Shown in pieces: positions 42,853 through 54,642 of a stretch of 64,000 bases of DNA. The notes beneath the pieces were generated by a model that made no database searches, was not told the DNA's origin, and was given only the letters and a program-made list of their open reading frames with translations. Position 1 is the stretch's first letter; each line of letters opens with the position of its first letter. Source of the DNA: Rhipidocladum racemiflorum (lineage: Eukaryota > Streptophyta > Magnoliopsida > Poales > Poaceae); assembly GCA_036346355.1 (NCBI GenBank), contig CM070579.1, forward strand, positions 9,734,001 through 9,798,000, written 5' to 3'. The position numbers and the translations under genes are program-made.

Positions 42853-43405
42853 GCTCGTGGCCGAGTGGTACCCGCGCCCGATTACGGTGCACGGCAACCG
42901 GCTTGTCGCTCGGCTGACCCTCATGGGGCATACCTTGGTCTTTTTGGCTCGTGGCCGAGTGGTACCCGCGCCCGTTTACGGTGCACGGCAACCGGCTTGT
43001 CGCTCGGCTGACCCTCGTGGGGCATACCTTGGTCTTTTTGGCTCGTGGCCGAGTGGTACCCGCGCCCGTTTACGGTGCACGGCAACCGGCTTGTCGCTCG
43101 GCTGACCCTCCTGGGGCATACCTTGGTATTTTTGGCTCGTGGCCGAGTGGTACCCGCGCCCGTTCTGATTGCGGCGACAGCCGGCTTGTCGCTCGGTGAC
43201 CCTCATGGGGCATACCTTGGTCTTTTGGCTCGTGGCGAGTGGTACCAGCGCCCGTTTACGGTGCCGCGACAGCCGGCTTGTCGCTCGGTGACCCTCATGG
43301 GGCATACCTTGGTATTTTTGGCTCGGGGCAGGCGGTACCAGCGCCCGTTCTGATCTTGTGACAGCCGGCTGTCGCTCGGTGACCCTCATGGGGCGTACCT
43401 TGGTC
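42853..43405. repeat. 94-bp tandem repeat, six units, beside the 3' LTR
   Basis: Units begin GCTCGTGGCC at 42853, 42947, 43041, 43135, 43228 and a degenerate one at 43321. Spacing is 94, 94, 94, 93 and 93 bp. Each contains GTGGTACCCGCGCCCG, TGTCGCTCGG and GGGGCATACCTTGGT. The array lies in the non-coding 3' part of the gypsy element. Confidence 0.95.
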
Positions 43406-43935
43406 ATACTGAGTAATGCCTGTGCCGCTTACGGCGCCTTGCTTTAGACCCTCATGGGCGCATTCTCAAGACCGTGTTGGTGTAGATCCTCCCGCGACAC
43501 CCAATCGCATTGTGAGGCAGCGACCAGCAATTGACCCCAAATTATGGGGTGTGCCGTCGAAGGATGTTCGGAAAGTGCCCAGCCCCAAGCTTCCGTGGCG
43601 GCGGCGTTCAGGCCCGTCGTGGGCGCACTTTATCCCAAACTTTGGACCAGGTTTGACACTGGCGCGTTTTCTTGCGACGCGACTATTGGCCCGTCATGGG
43701 GCGTGCCTTGGACCTGGCCCAAAATTGAACAGGAGGGCCCTCGTTTCTTCCCACCGTAAGGTGGAAATTGGGGCCCATTTCTTATAAGTCGGAAGGACCC
43801 TCGTCGGAGCAACGGCCTCCTTGCACCTTCCCCACCACGGCTGCGAAACCTTCAAACTTCCTTTGGCGATTTAGGGTTTCTGGTTTCGCGCCCTTGGCTT
43901 GCGGCGGTTCTTCCCACCAGGTCTTCTTCTTCGCA

Positions 43936-44571
43936 ATGTCTTCTTCCTCGTCATCGGAGGGTAGCGCCGACCCTGCGACGGCAGGGTGGGAGACTTCCAT
44001 CATGACGACGTCCCGCTTGGAGGGGATGGTCGCCGCCGGCGTCCTTCCTCCGCTGGAGTTGATCTCCGCCCGTCCCGCCGCAGGTGACCCTTACCCCACA
44101 CCTCTAGAGAATGAGATTGTGGTGTTTGAGTCCTTCTTCTGGCGGGGATTTAGCATTCCTGGGAGCGCCTTCTTCCAGGGGCTCCTCCACTTCTACGAAA
44201 TCGAGTTGATCAATTTGAACCCCAACTCGATTCTTCACATTGCCATCTTCGTCCAGCTCTGCGAGGCGTATCTTGGGATACGTCCTCATTTGGATCTGTT
44301 CCGCTCCTTCTTCTGGCTGAAGCCTCATCCGAACCGGGCCGCTCCCAACGTCGTTGGGGGCGCCGGGCTCCAGCTGCGGGAGGGCTCGAAGAAGCAGTAT
44401 TTTGTCATTCCCCTCAAGACCTCCCTCAAAGGTTGGAGGCGGGAGTGGTTCTATTGTGCCAATGTTGATCCTTTCCTCGCCCCCTTTGCCGGCCGTGCTC
44501 CTAAAGCTTCCGATCTTTGGGCGACGCCGGACGGAGGAGGTTTGGCGCAAATCCTCGAGCTTCGGCATTGA
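43936..44571 (+). CDS. Antisense extra gene of gypsy element, PF04195-like domain exon
   Basis: 211 codons from ATG 43936 (Ser-rich start), uninterrupted. Core: NEIVVFESFFWRGFSIPGSAFF, LLHFYEIELINLNPNSILHIAIF, LCEAYLGIRPHLDLFRSFFWLKP, NVVGGAGLQLR, and LKTSLKGWRREWFYCANVDP. This is the domain catalogued as putative gypsy-type transposon (PF04195), common in grass gypsy elements. It is encoded on the strand opposite gag-pol, so needs its own promoter. The open frame contrasts with the broken pol. Downstream exons probably continue to about 46570. Molecular function unknown. Confidence 0.85.
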   Translation: MSSSSSSEGSADPATAGWETSIMTTSRLEGMVAAGVLPPLELISARPAAGDPYPTPLENEIVVFESFFWRGFSIPGSAFFQGLLHFYEIELINLNPNSILHIAIFVQLCEAYLGIRPHLDLFRSFFWLKPHPNRAAPNVVGGAGLQLREGSKKQYFVIPLKTSLKGWRREWFYCANVDPFLAPFAGRAPKASDLWATPDGGGLAQILELRH

Positions 44572-46570
44572 TTGACGATCTGAAGAACCGAGGTGGCGGG
44601 TCCCGGGATCGCGATCGATTTGTGAAGCGCCGAGTGCAGCCCTTGAAGGAGAGAGTCCATTTGGGGTTCCAATACAACGGGCCTCTGGACCCCACGAGGA
44701 GTCGGACGTGGCCTGTCGATGGAGGCTGGCGGCACGGGTAGTTGATCTCTTCGTGCCTGGCACAATAATCACTGTGAGGCTGCCCTCATAAATTTTCGAC
44801 GGCGAGGCCTCCCCTCCTGTGAGTGCACTATTCTCTCGAAAGGCTGTTCCATGATTTCTTTGGTCGATGTGTGATTCAAACAGGTGCGATCGTTCCTTTT
44901 TCAGAACGCGTCCTTCCTTTTCTCGACACTCCGGTTGTCGGCCTCTCTCGGTGAGACACGCCAGCGGCGAGTGGTCGACACCTCGGTCGACGAGCTGCGC
45001 CGAGAGTCGGCGGAGGAGGTCGCCGGTCTTTCGTCACCGGGCCTTCGACCTCTGGCGCACCGGATCATAAGCAGCGGGGCCATGACCTTGTCCCGAGGCA
45101 GCCCCGGCTGGGCGCTAACTTCCCTCCGAGTGGTCTTTGGGTCTCGGATGAGACACAGGATGAAATTCAAGAAATCCACAAGGTATTCTTTTGGGCGATC
45201 CTTGTCTTTTTGTTACTACCTGTGCTGAGGTGTTTCTCTTTTTGCTGATGCAGGACTCCCACTACGGACGTCCCGGCGGAGAGTCTCTGAAAGGAGCCCA
45301 GCGGAGGCTTCCCCAAGGGGAGCCTCGCGTCGGCTAGGTCACTGCCGTCGCCGCCGCCGGGCCGCCACCGGGCGCCGGCGCCAACGGTCGAACCATCCGG
45401 TGGTCCGTCGCCCGGCGAGATCGACCGGCACCGTCTCCCAGTGGAGGAAGTGCCTCGAGAGCCACCGCCGCTCGGTCCTCTGCCAAAGCCCCGAATCGGA
45501 CCGTATGGTGGGAAGGGTTCAGTGAAAGGGATGGAAGAGGACGACGAGATGGAGAGCGGCTCGACAGAGCTTTATGAGCTCACCGTCAGGTGTAGCACGC
45601 TTCGTCGAGGTGAGCTTCTTGTCTTCAATCTGTTGCTCTTGACTTCTCCCGAGATTACGCCTGTTACCTAGGACATGGGGAGCGCTCGGAGCAAAGGTCG
45701 CGGTTTTTCGGAAGGTGCTCCCAAAGCTCAAGGAGCGAAGCGATGCAGGACAAGCTCAGCGAGATCAGCGCGGACAGATGGAAAGAAGTCCACGGGCTTC
45801 AGGGCGAGTGTATGACGATCCGGGAGGAGAAGACAAAGCTTGAGCATATGCTCGAAGGTGAGATTCTCCCCTGGATTCGGCTTGGATGTCTTTTTGGATG
45901 GTTGGAGAGGATGATGACACTCTCGTGTTTCAGAGCGCGACTCGACCGTTGCTGAGCTGAGGGCCCGACTGGAGGCTTCAGAGAACTCTGGCCTCGAAGC
46001 TCGAGTCAGCTTGGAAAGGATGCAGCGGGAGCTGAAGGGTAAATTTATTTGACTTGGGTTGAACATACTTGGCGTCGGGTGTGCTCTTGATGGCCGTTTG
46101 ACTTTGTTGCAGAGTGCAAGGAGAAGATGGCATTGTCGAGCGGCGGGTGAGCTGCGCGTCGCCTGCGAGCCAGTCCTGCACCTTCTGCGCATTGAAGGAG
46201 TCACGCCGGGCCAGGGGGACGATGCTGTTCCACTTCTCTCGGGAGGAGCCGACAGGATCAGAGCTTACGCCAAAGAGTCCGCAGCAATGAGTGCGAACCA
46301 GGCATTGGCGGTGGTCAAGTCTCATTATCCGAGAGTTGACCTCGAAGCTGTGAAAGAAGGTTTTGCTGTGATGAAGACAAGGCCAACGCTCCTCGAAGAG
46401 GTGTCAGGTGCATCGCAGGCCTTGTTGGAGAATCTAAATTCGACTTCGATGTGGGCCTTGATGCCGAGTGCTCGCCCTCCTTGTTTGAAATATTGTGTCT
46501 TCTTACTTCAATATGATTTGCCTGTATTGTCTTCCGCTGAGTGGTCTTCAGACCTGAATATAGGCCCGTA
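44572..46570 (+). other. Downstream part of the antisense extra gene, coiled-coil-like exons
   Basis: Pieces include VQPLKERVHLGFQYNGPLDP (44630s), VDELRRESAEEV (44980s), and heptad-like sequence at 45740-46030 (KLSEISADRWKEVHGLQGE..., MTIREEKTKLEHMLEGE). Several GGTGAG/GGTAAA donor-like and TTGCAG acceptor-like sites separate them. Exon borders cannot be fixed by eye. Confidence 0.45.
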
Positions 46571-47080
46571 GCCTTTTGGATCCTGTTGCGCCTTTCCGGG
46601 TGAGTTTCACTGACCGTGGTATGGCTTCCAAACGCCAGGGCGTTGGCCCGTGGCTTTCTTGCCCCAGACACGCTTTTCCGAGAGGCTGGCGTGCAGCTCT
46701 CGAGCGTCGGGACTTACGTTGTGGCCACCTGGCTGAGTGGTTGAGTCCCCAGGCTTGCATCGCTTGCTAGCTCTCCAGCCCCCGGGCTTTTGCGCTTAAT
46801 TTGGTATAATTAAGCGAGAAAGCCGAACGAGCTTGAACTGCTTACGATACGTGTCTGGTGAAATTCTCCTTGATTTTGTTCAATGCGCTGATCTTCTTCG
46901 GTCTTTGCACTGCCGCTTTGTTTTTCGCGCTTCATTGATTGTGAGGTGGCGCGTTTGATTGCCTTTGAGACGCTTCGATTTCCGGGGCCGGGGTGGCTTA
47001 TAAATGGGGCATCACCGCTAATGAGCGATCGCCCGTTTCTTCTTGCCTTGTCCTTCTTCTTCCTCTTCCAGTTTCCTTCC

Positions 47081-47422
47081 ATGTCTATTACGGGGAGGTT
47101 CGTTGGTCCCTACGCGGCATTGTTTCGCCAGCGATTCTTCAGGATGTTGCACAACTGGGAGGAGGCGGAGGCTTGGGAAGACCTCGACTTTGCCACACTG
47201 GAGGCGGAGGAGGAGGAAGGAGCGGCGAGGGACGCCGCCGCCGTGGCCACCTTGTTGGAGGCTGCGCCGGGGCTCCACGAGGTGGCCGAGATCATCCTCG
47301 AGATGGTTGGTCGCGATCGCCGCGACGACCTTGCCGTCAGGGCCCTCGTCCGGCTTATACCCCCCTTGTGGGTGGTTGAGGATGAGATTCTGGCGGCTTT
47401 GGGTCGCGTGGGTCGCGTCTAA
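47081..47422 (+). CDS. Short acidic frame between antisense gene and integrase
   Basis: 113 codons: MSITGRFVGPYAALFRQRFF, then EEAEAWEDLDFATLEAEEEE, then a helical Leu/Ala/Val-rich tail ending LGRVGRV. No family recognised. It could be the last exon of the antisense gene or a separate small gene; a plausible promoter-like TATAAATG lies at 46999. A 22-23 base poly-T follows at about 47559. Confidence 0.4.
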   Translation: MSITGRFVGPYAALFRQRFFRMLHNWEEAEAWEDLDFATLEAEEEEGAARDAAAVATLLEAAPGLHEVAEIILEMVGRDRRDDLAVRALVRLIPPLWVVEDEILAALGRVGRV

Positions 47423-48227
47423 CCTCAACGATCTCGCCTCCGGCCTCCCAAAGAGCCACAAGACCAAAGAAGACTAAAGACAAAGACCAAAGATCAAAGT
47501 AGAGCACCAAGAAGACTAAAGAAGATAGCGCACAAGAGCACCAAAGAAGAAGCAAGAGTTTTTTTTTTTTTTTTTTTTTTAGCGCGAGAAAAAGAAAAAG
47601 AAAGTCGATAATGTAAATTATTAACATTCACGGAATGCAATGCGAAATTTTATCGATCCGTGCCATCATGTTTAATCCGAGTTTAGTGGTTCCGCTGATC
47701 AACTTATTCTAGTCGGTTGCTCGATTACCCGACAACGGCGGCGGGCTCGAGCTTTTGACAGTTAGAAATTCGCGATCAGGCGAATCGGTTAGATTCTGGT
47801 GCTGCGAATTGCAGTCCCCGAGTGGTTAGTGCTTTGTACCCGTTCCGTTGTGCGCGCTGGTGTAAACCGGCGAGGCTTTGTGCTCATCGCGGCTTGTTAT
47901 TTCCGTGCACTCTATATTGGCACGACCAGGGTTAGGCACCACACCAGTCGGGTAATGACCACTCGGGGCTAGCATTACACAGAACTTCAGAAAATAAGAC
48001 GGACCACCATTTTATTTAATGTGTAAGAGTAGGATACATAACTCATGCGTAGAAGCGACGGAGTTGTTCGGCGTTCCAAGTATTCGCCAGAACCTCGCCG
48101 TCTTCTCGTCTGAGTCGATAAGCACTGGCGGATTGTCTTACGCACAATGTACGGACCTTCCCAAATTGGAGAGAGCTTGTGCTCGCTTTTGAGTTCCTCC
48201 TCGGGACGGATCTCATACGAAAAGGTT

Positions 48228-49373
48228 CTACTTACGGCGTTGCGAGAGTGGTAGCGCCCGAAGTCCCTGGAGGTACTTAGCCGACCGGAGGCGGCAACGT
48301 TCGAGCCTCCTCGAGTTGATCAAGCTCCACCATTCGGCTTCCCTCGGACTCGGCCGTTGTAATTCCGAACCTCGGGATTCGAATCGGCTCGGTCGGCGAG
48401 AACCGCCTCTGCGCCACTGAGACCAGGAAAAGGGGTTTGGCGGTCGCTCGGTGGGAGTGGTTACGAGTCCCAGTGCAAGCGGTAGCTCCTTCACCCATCG
48501 AGCAGCGTATGGTTTGAGGCGGTCGAAGATCCTGGCCTTGAGGCCTTGGAGGACCAGACCGTTAGCTCGCTCAACCTGCCCATTGCTTCGTGGGTGAGCC
48601 ACCGAGGCGAAGCAGATCTTGATCCCGACGCCTTCGCACCATTCTTGGAATTCTTCACTCCTGAATTGGGTGCCGTAACCGTGATGATTCGGTTGGGCAC
48701 TCCGAATCTGACCACAATATCCTGGAAGAACTCCTTGGCCTTAACTGCAGTGATAGTGGCGACTGGCTTGGCTTCGATCCACTTGGTGAACTTGTCAATG
48801 GCCACGAAGAGGTAAGCGAAACCGCCTTGAGCCTTCTTGAGCGGGCCCAGTAAGTCGAGCCCCCAGACTGCAAAAGGCCAAGAAATGGGTATAGTCTGTA
48901 GCTCCTGTGCCGGCAAGTGTGTCTGTCTTGCATAGAACTGGCAGCCCTCGCAGGTTCGAACTATCTCCTTGGCATCCGTTACCGCCGTTGGCCAGAAGAA
49001 GCCCTATCGGTAGGCTTTCCCAACCAAGGCGCTTGATCTTTGCGTGATGGCCACACATCCCGAATGGATTTCTTGGAGCAGCTCTCTTCCCACTTGTCCC
49101 GAAATGCACCGCTGAGGACACCCGAGGCACTTTTTCGGAAGAGCTGCCGCCCACCACCACGTAGGATTTGGCTTGTCGGAGGCGCTCTGTGAGTGGTGGC
49201 TTCCGGGAGTTTGTCCTTGAGGAGGTAATCAAGGTGCAGGGTAGTCGATCTGGATCGATGAGCAGGACCCCGGTTCCAGGACCCTCGCTTGGCTTTTGCT
49301 GTTTTGTAACGGTTGGCTCGTGAAGATCCTGTACGAAGATATCACTTGGGACATCTGCCCGAGTGGCCCCCAT
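48228..49373 (-). pseudogene. pol (IN): gypsy integrase, broken
   Basis: 48916-48491 carries the core start (WPFAVWGLDLLGPLKKAQGG, DKFTKWIEAKPV, FGVPNRIIT). The second catalytic Asp region is mutated (TVTAPNSG). 48602-48228 carries HPRSNGQVERANG with the catalytic Glu, and KELPLALGLVTTPTERPPN. The zinc-finger region is in 49373-48795 with frame changes. Confidence 0.85.
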
Positions 49374-50093
49374 CTTAGCCCGGCTAAATGCGCTACCTCA
49401 TTATTGCGGCGGAGGACATGAACCAGCTCCAGACCGTCAAACTTGCCTTCAATTCTCGGACTTCTTTGGCGGTATGCCGCCATGTTACGATCCACGCCGC
49501 GACCAGTCATACGTACTTGATTCACCACCAGCGGAGTCGCCTCGAACCGCCGACCATCGGATTCCGAGTGATGTGGCGTCTGAAGCCCATGGATGAGGGC
49601 CTCGTACTCGCGGCATTGTTTGAGGCGGGAAGTGAATCGAAGGACATACTTCAACTGTCGCCCTTAGGCGAGATAAGGAGGATTCCCACTCCTGCTCCCC
49701 AAGCATGAGAGATCCATCGAAGTGCATGACCCAATATTCGGCTCTTCTTCCGTGCGAGGAGTGCAGGATTCGGTCCACTCGTAGTGAAGTCGCCAAAGCA
49801 CAGGACTTGGCGGTGCAGCGGCTTGAACGAGATGTCGAAAGCTCCAAGCTCGGCTGCCCACCGAAATTCTTCGGTAGCTTCCGATTACGGAGGACCTCTC
49901 CCACGGGAAAGAAGTGACTCTTGAAATCGAATGTGCTTGGAAATAATGCTTCACTTAGTAGCGAGATCAAAATGGCGTCTGCAGCCTTCGGATTTGAGGA
50001 TATCTTGTCTTGGATTCGCCCGATGCCCGACAAAATAAATCGGGCGTTGCACGTGAAGCGGTGTTCAGATTCCTCCCGCTCCACAACTATCAC
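49229..50093 (-). pseudogene. pol (RH): gypsy RNase H region, frameshifted
   Basis: Pieces such as WVMHFDGSLMLGEQ (catalytic Asp of RNase H), EYEALIHGL and FDGLELVHVLRRNNEVAHLAGL appear in alternating frames between 49990 and 49370. Confidence 0.75.
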
Positions 50094-50119
50094 GGCACTT
50101 ACTACATGAGATGTTGCCG

Positions 50120-50856
50120 CTATGTAGAGCGAAGAGGTTCACCTGGCGCCGGCGAGACTAAGACTGGGGGAGTGGAGAGAAACACCTTGAGTTCTTCGAA
50201 GGCCTGCTGTGCCTCTGCCGTCCAATCAAAGCGATCTTGCTTCTTAAGGAGCTTGAAGAAAGGCATTCCCCGGACTCCCAACCGTGAGATAAATCTGCCA
50301 AGCGCTACCATGCATCCGGTGAGCTTTTGGACCTCCTTTTGGCTGGTAGGCGGGGCCATTTTCATGATGGCTCCAATTTTCTCCGGGTTCGGCTCGATCC
50401 CACGATGGGAGACGATGAACCCGAGTAGTTTCCCGGAAGAAACTCCGAAAACACATTTCTCGGGGTTTAGCCTCATCTGGAACACCCTCAGACTTGCGAA
50501 CGTCTCGGCCAGGTCGGAGGTAAGGCTATCTCGTGTCTGTGTTTTAACTACCACATCATCCACATAAGCTTCCACATTGCGCCCGAGCTGATGGTGAAAA
50601 CACCGCACTACGTGTAACGCTTGCCAGGCATTCTTGAGCCCGAGCGGCATGGTGATATAGCAATATGCTCGAATGGAGTGATAAGCGAAGTCTTCATGAT
50701 CTTCCTCTCGAAGCCGAATTTGATGATAGCCTTTGAATAGGCGCCCGTAAAAGCGAGTAGCCGAGATCCGGCGATGGAGTCTACCACGATCAATACGAGG
50801 AGACCAAAGGGATCTTTTGGACAAGCCTTGTTGAGGTCGGTGTAATCAACACACAT
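50120..50856 (-). pseudogene. pol (RT): gypsy reverse transcriptase
   Basis: YCYITMPLGLKNAWQALH, the catalytic block VEAYVDDVVVKT, LRVFQMRLNPEKCVFGVSSGKLLGF, VSHRGIEPNPEKI, and FDWTAEAQQAFEELKVFLSTPP are in one frame (50824-50120). The N-terminal part is shifted near 50830 (VDYTDLNKACPKDPF). Confidence 0.9.
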
Positions 50857-51255
50857 GCACGGCTTTTATTCTTCTTACGGGCGAGTGCAGGGTTCGCCAA
50901 CGATCGGGATGATACACTTCTTTGATGAAACCTGCGGCTAGCGGCTTTGTGATCTCCTCTCGATGGCTTCTCGGCGATCTTGAGCGAACCATCGTAACCT
51001 TTGCTTGACGGGCCTGGCGGATTGGTTTACATTCGGTCGTGCTCGATCACCTCCTGGGGACCCGGGCATGTCGGACGGCTTCCAGGCAAAGACGTCTTGG
51101 TTTGCCCGAGAAAGGTGACGAGCGCCTTCCTATTCATCCTCGAGCCTTGTCCCGATCGAGGCGGCTCGCGCCGGATCGGACGGGTCGAGGAGAATCCTTT
51201 TGGTGCCTTCCTGGGCCGATCCAGGAGTTCGCGGCTTGCGGGTAGGGATATCGCC

Positions 51256-51732
51256 TTAGGCTTGTCGAAATCCGCCTCTTAGCGAATCCTTTCCCGACCC
51301 GCTTGGCGCCTCCAGAGACTCGGCCATTTCGCGACTCTCCCTGTCGCAAGAGAAAGATCGCTTAACATCGCCGCCTTGAGTGATAATACCACTCGGACCC
51401 GGCATTTTCAGCATCGATACGCGTAGTGGGGCACCGCCATGAACTTGGCCAGCTGGTCTCCCCAAGATTGCGTGATCTGTTGTCGCGAAGTCTGCCACCT
51501 CGAAGCTAAGGCTCGATCCGGTAGTTGTCCCTTGCGCCGAACGTGGTGGTAGAGTGATTTGTCCGAGTGGTATCGCCGACGTTCGGGTATCACTCCATGA
51601 AAAGCGGCGACCGCGTTTGAGGTCGAACCGGGATCCCCATATCATCAGTGTCTTCACGAAGAGGGCGTTGAGCCCACTCCCACCGTCAATCAACACCCTT
51701 TTGAGCTTGATGTCGCGGACAACCGGCACCAA
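51256..51732 (-). pseudogene. pol (PR): gypsy aspartic protease
   Basis: RVLIDGGSGLNALF contains the catalytic Asp (DGGS). TTDHAILGRPA is the C-terminal protease block. The frame is open here but separated from gag and RT by frame changes. Confidence 0.85.
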
Positions 51733-52091
51733 GACCCGGTATCTGCCGGGGAATGGGGCGCGATCTGGGTGATCCGTCGCGGTCGTAAGTTATTGCGACC
51801 TCGGACCACCGAGCGTATCGGGGGTCTCGGCTCTCGCCTGAGATGTCCCGGCGGTGAGCTTTGCTTCCGCTTGGACTCATATGCGGCGAACCCCGAATAT
51901 GTAGTTAAGCTCGAGGTCGACTTCACGATAGTCTTCCTCGGCCCAGGGAGAGGCGGTTTGCCGTGGCGTGACCACTCGGACCTTGTCCACCTGCCTCTTG
52001 CTCTCGTGGGCGAACCTCTTTAGGGTGAAAGCAGTCCTTGGCGGCATGCCTCCCCTTCGGATGGAAAGGGCAGGGTGAGTTCATAACCTTA

Positions 52092-53243
52092 TCATATCCA
52101 TCCTCTTTGAGAGCGCGAGGATGAGTTGGTGCGGCGGCGCCACGGCTCTTCGCCCTGCGCTTCTTTTCTTTCCGTAGGGGTTCGGCTGATCCTTCCCCTC
52201 ATCACGCCCGTTCGAGAGCCTCGGAGGCTGAAGCGTAACGGTCCGCTAGAGCGAACAGCTCCCGGACCGGCGTGGGTGGCTTCGGGACATCTTCTTGATG
52301 AGGTCGGGTCGCCGACTCCTTTACGGAAGGCAGCTATCACAATCGCATCTGTGACGTCCCGAACGGTGCTTTTCCTGTTCATGAAGCGCTGACGAACTCC
52401 GGAGGGATTCGTTCCTCCTTTGGTGCAGCTGGTATAGGTCCCAAGGGTGCACAGGCGCTCGTAAGTGCCTTGGAAATTTGAGATGAGCTGCTCACACAGA
52501 TCTCCCCAGGAATCTATAGAGTTCGTTGGAAGTCCGGTGAGCCATGCTTGGGCCGAGGCGAGAGGGTAACAGGCAAGTAGTTTGCCATTACTTTCTGATC
52601 CCCGGCCACATTTGCCGAGGCGTATACTTGTAGCCAAGCCTCGGGTCCCTCTCACCGTCGAACCTAGTGATGCCTTTAGGATTAAATCCATCGAGGCCAA
52701 ACCACTCGGCGTAGGTGAGGGGTAGCGCCTGAACCCCTTCGATGACCCGCGATACCCCGGGAGGTGATCGACGCGGAGGGATCGCGCTTGGCGCGCCAGC
52801 GGCCTCGCGGAAGGATGCCGTGAGCGCTCATATTAAATCGGCTTGGCGGCGTTGTTCCTCCCTTTCTCGATCGCGGCGCTGGCGTCGAGGTGCGAGCAGG
52901 TCGCGGTGATCTTTGTGTCGCAAGTCGTCTCCGAGGTAGAACATGATGTGTCTGGCGGGCTTCCCGACCTGGCCATTCTGGGTGTCACGGGTCCTCGCCG
53001 GACCACGTGGCGGCTCCTTCGCCGGCTGGTCGGTTTGGGCATCTTTGGATAGCTGCCGCCGTCACCATGGCCTTTACTTGGGCCATGATCGGGGCATTGG
53101 ATCATCCGCCCGACATGGGGTCGGGGTATCCAGGAGTGTCTTGGAAGCGGCGATATTCTGTGTAAGTGCGAAAAACAGCTGGTCCCCATCTTGGCTTGCA
53201 GAATGTCTTCATTGACAGCCGGCGCGGTCGGAGTCTGCGCCAC
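52092..53243 (-). pseudogene. gag: gypsy gag, frameshifted
   Basis: 52700-52092 contains AQAWLTGLPTNSIDSWGDLCEQLISNF and VRQRFMNRKSTVRDVTDAIVIAAFRKGV, the retrotransposon gag (PF03732) core. The N-terminal part (NEDILQAKMGTSCF..., with FRTYTEYRRFQDTPGY in another frame) extends to about 53240. A long leader (53244-53759) separates it from the 5' LTR. Confidence 0.82.
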
Positions 53244-53739
53244 AGCGTCGAGGCTCGATCACTCGGCCTCCTTCCAAATCGGCGGTGGCGAGGTGTCGAA
53301 GCCGCTGCGATCTGCCGCGAGCCTTCGATTACGCAGACTCTACAGAAATTCCAGCGACTCTCTAGGCTTTCTTCGACTCGGCCCGAGGTGGGTGAGTCCG
53401 AGAAGACAAACCTAGGCGCTCGGGGTGCCGAGTGGCTTGGCGGTGAGAACCCCACCCTTCGTGCCTCGGCGTCCTCGAGCCCGACTCGCGGTGGAGCAGG
53501 GTCTTCGGATCCCCACTCGGTACTTTAGGAGTGCGAGGCAGGGGACCTTCCGATCGGCGCGAAGTCGTGACGATGGATCGCCGGAAACCTCACCGCTGTA
53601 GCGCGGTTCCATAGAGAGAAAGGCTTCCGAGGTCGTTGGAGATGAAGGTCAGGCTTAAAGCGGAAGACCTGGCAGGAAGAAAGGCTGTGGAGACTTCGCT
53701 CGTCGCGACCATCAAGCTTGACGAAGATCTTGACACAAG

Positions 53740-53757
53740 CCCCTACCTGGCGCGCCA
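53740..53757 (-). promoter_or_regulatory. Candidate primer binding site of gypsy element
   Basis: Minus-strand TGGCGCGCCAGGTAGGGG begins two bases from the 5' LTR boundary. It starts with TGG, as expected opposite a tRNA CCA end. I cannot assign the tRNA with certainty. Confidence 0.6.
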
Positions 53758-53759
53758 AC

Positions 53760-54340
53760 CGCCGACGATCTGTTTCACGGCAATGAGATTTGTGATTCTA
53801 GGGGATTTGTGCGGGATCTGAGCTTGATGGTAACACAGGATGCGGGGGCAATCTGTTTTAGACAGGTTCGGGCTCTCTCAGAGGAGATAATACCCTAGTC
53901 CTGTGTTCTTGGATATATTGTGTGTGTCCTCTCTTTCTTGTTTCTCTCTCCTCCCCTTATATACTGGGGGAAGAATACATGATAGATGGGCGCCACCGGG
54001 CCCTGAACATGGTGGCCTGGACGACACGTCCCTTGTCCTTATCCGCCTTCACGCTCTACGTCCTGGAGAGGTGGTTATGCTTTCTCCGACCCACGCCTGC
54101 CGCCTTGTCAGATTCCAGCATCCGCAGTTCAGCGGTGTCGATCGCAGGCTTTGTTCCTGGCGGGTTGTTAGGGCGGGGCACGAAGCTTCCTTGAAGGATC
54201 AGGAGTTGTCTTGGGGAGCAAGTCGAAGGTCTCCTCCGGGCCCGTCGTGGTGCTTCTGGGCTCTGGGCTTTCCATTCCGCCTGTCAGGCCCAGTCGGGTG
54301 TAGGCCCCTCCTGCGGGACCCCTGTCTCTGACATCCCACA
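53760..54340 (-). repeat. 5' LTR of gypsy element (581 bp)
   Basis: Same sequence as the 3' LTR apart from a few substitutions and a 6-bp duplication. The inner terminus reads CGCCGACG where the other has TGTCGACG. Confidence 0.93.
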
Positions 54341-54560
54341 CTAATCATCAACTAAAACATCAATAAGCATCGATAGCAAAATAATAAGCATCAATTTAAC
54401 TCTAGGAAGTTAAAACAACTCCCTCCATAGCCCCACATGATATACATGAGGGAAACAACCAAACATACAGACCATACACTAATGATTATTGTAATACTTA
54501 ATGTCGTGTCTCCAAAACAGGTGAATTAGCTAGATTATGATACTACGTGGAGGAGTGTAG

Positions 54561-54595
54561 CTAGATCCCTTTCCCGCACGCCGATTTCATTGTAC
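54561..54595 (-). other. Candidate terminal exon, inverted X LTR
   Basis: Acceptor TTTGTTTAG at 54597-54596 on the minus strand. In phase 1 it gives ten codons (TMKSACGKGI) then TAG, the same length, GKG motif and stop as 7293-7327. Confidence 0.4.
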
Positions 54596-54626
54596 CTAAA
54601 CAAACAAACAACATAAAACACAAGCG

Positions 54627-54642
54627 TGAGTTCGAAAACTCA
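54627..54642. repeat. TGAGT/ACTCA palindrome, inverted X LTR
   Basis: TGAGT, loop TCGAAA, ACTCA. Same relative position as at 7251 when read on the minus strand. Confidence 0.7.

Larger units (their letters stand above)
42165..54340 (-). mobile_element. Full-length Ty3/gypsy element (12,176 bp), Tat-type with antisense gene, TSD CTAAT
   Basis: Reads right to left. The 5' LTR is 53760-54340 and the 3' LTR 42165-42742; CTAAT lies at 42160-42164 and 54341-54345. A primer-site candidate TGGCGCGCCAGGTAGGGG lies (minus strand) two bases inside the 5' LTR, and the purine run CTTGGGGGCTGC abuts the 3' LTR. Minus-strand order: gag, protease, RT, RNase H, integrase, then a plus-strand extra gene between integrase and the 3' LTR. 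No chromodomain seen. The antisense extra gene in this place is known for Tat-lineage elements such as Grande. The ORFs are broken, though the LTRs differ by only about 2%. Confidence 0.95.

Noticed and set aside
42843..43405. ORFs with repeated RVVPAPVYGARQPACRSADP
   Set aside because: Translation of the 94-bp tandem array; the frame changes with each unit.
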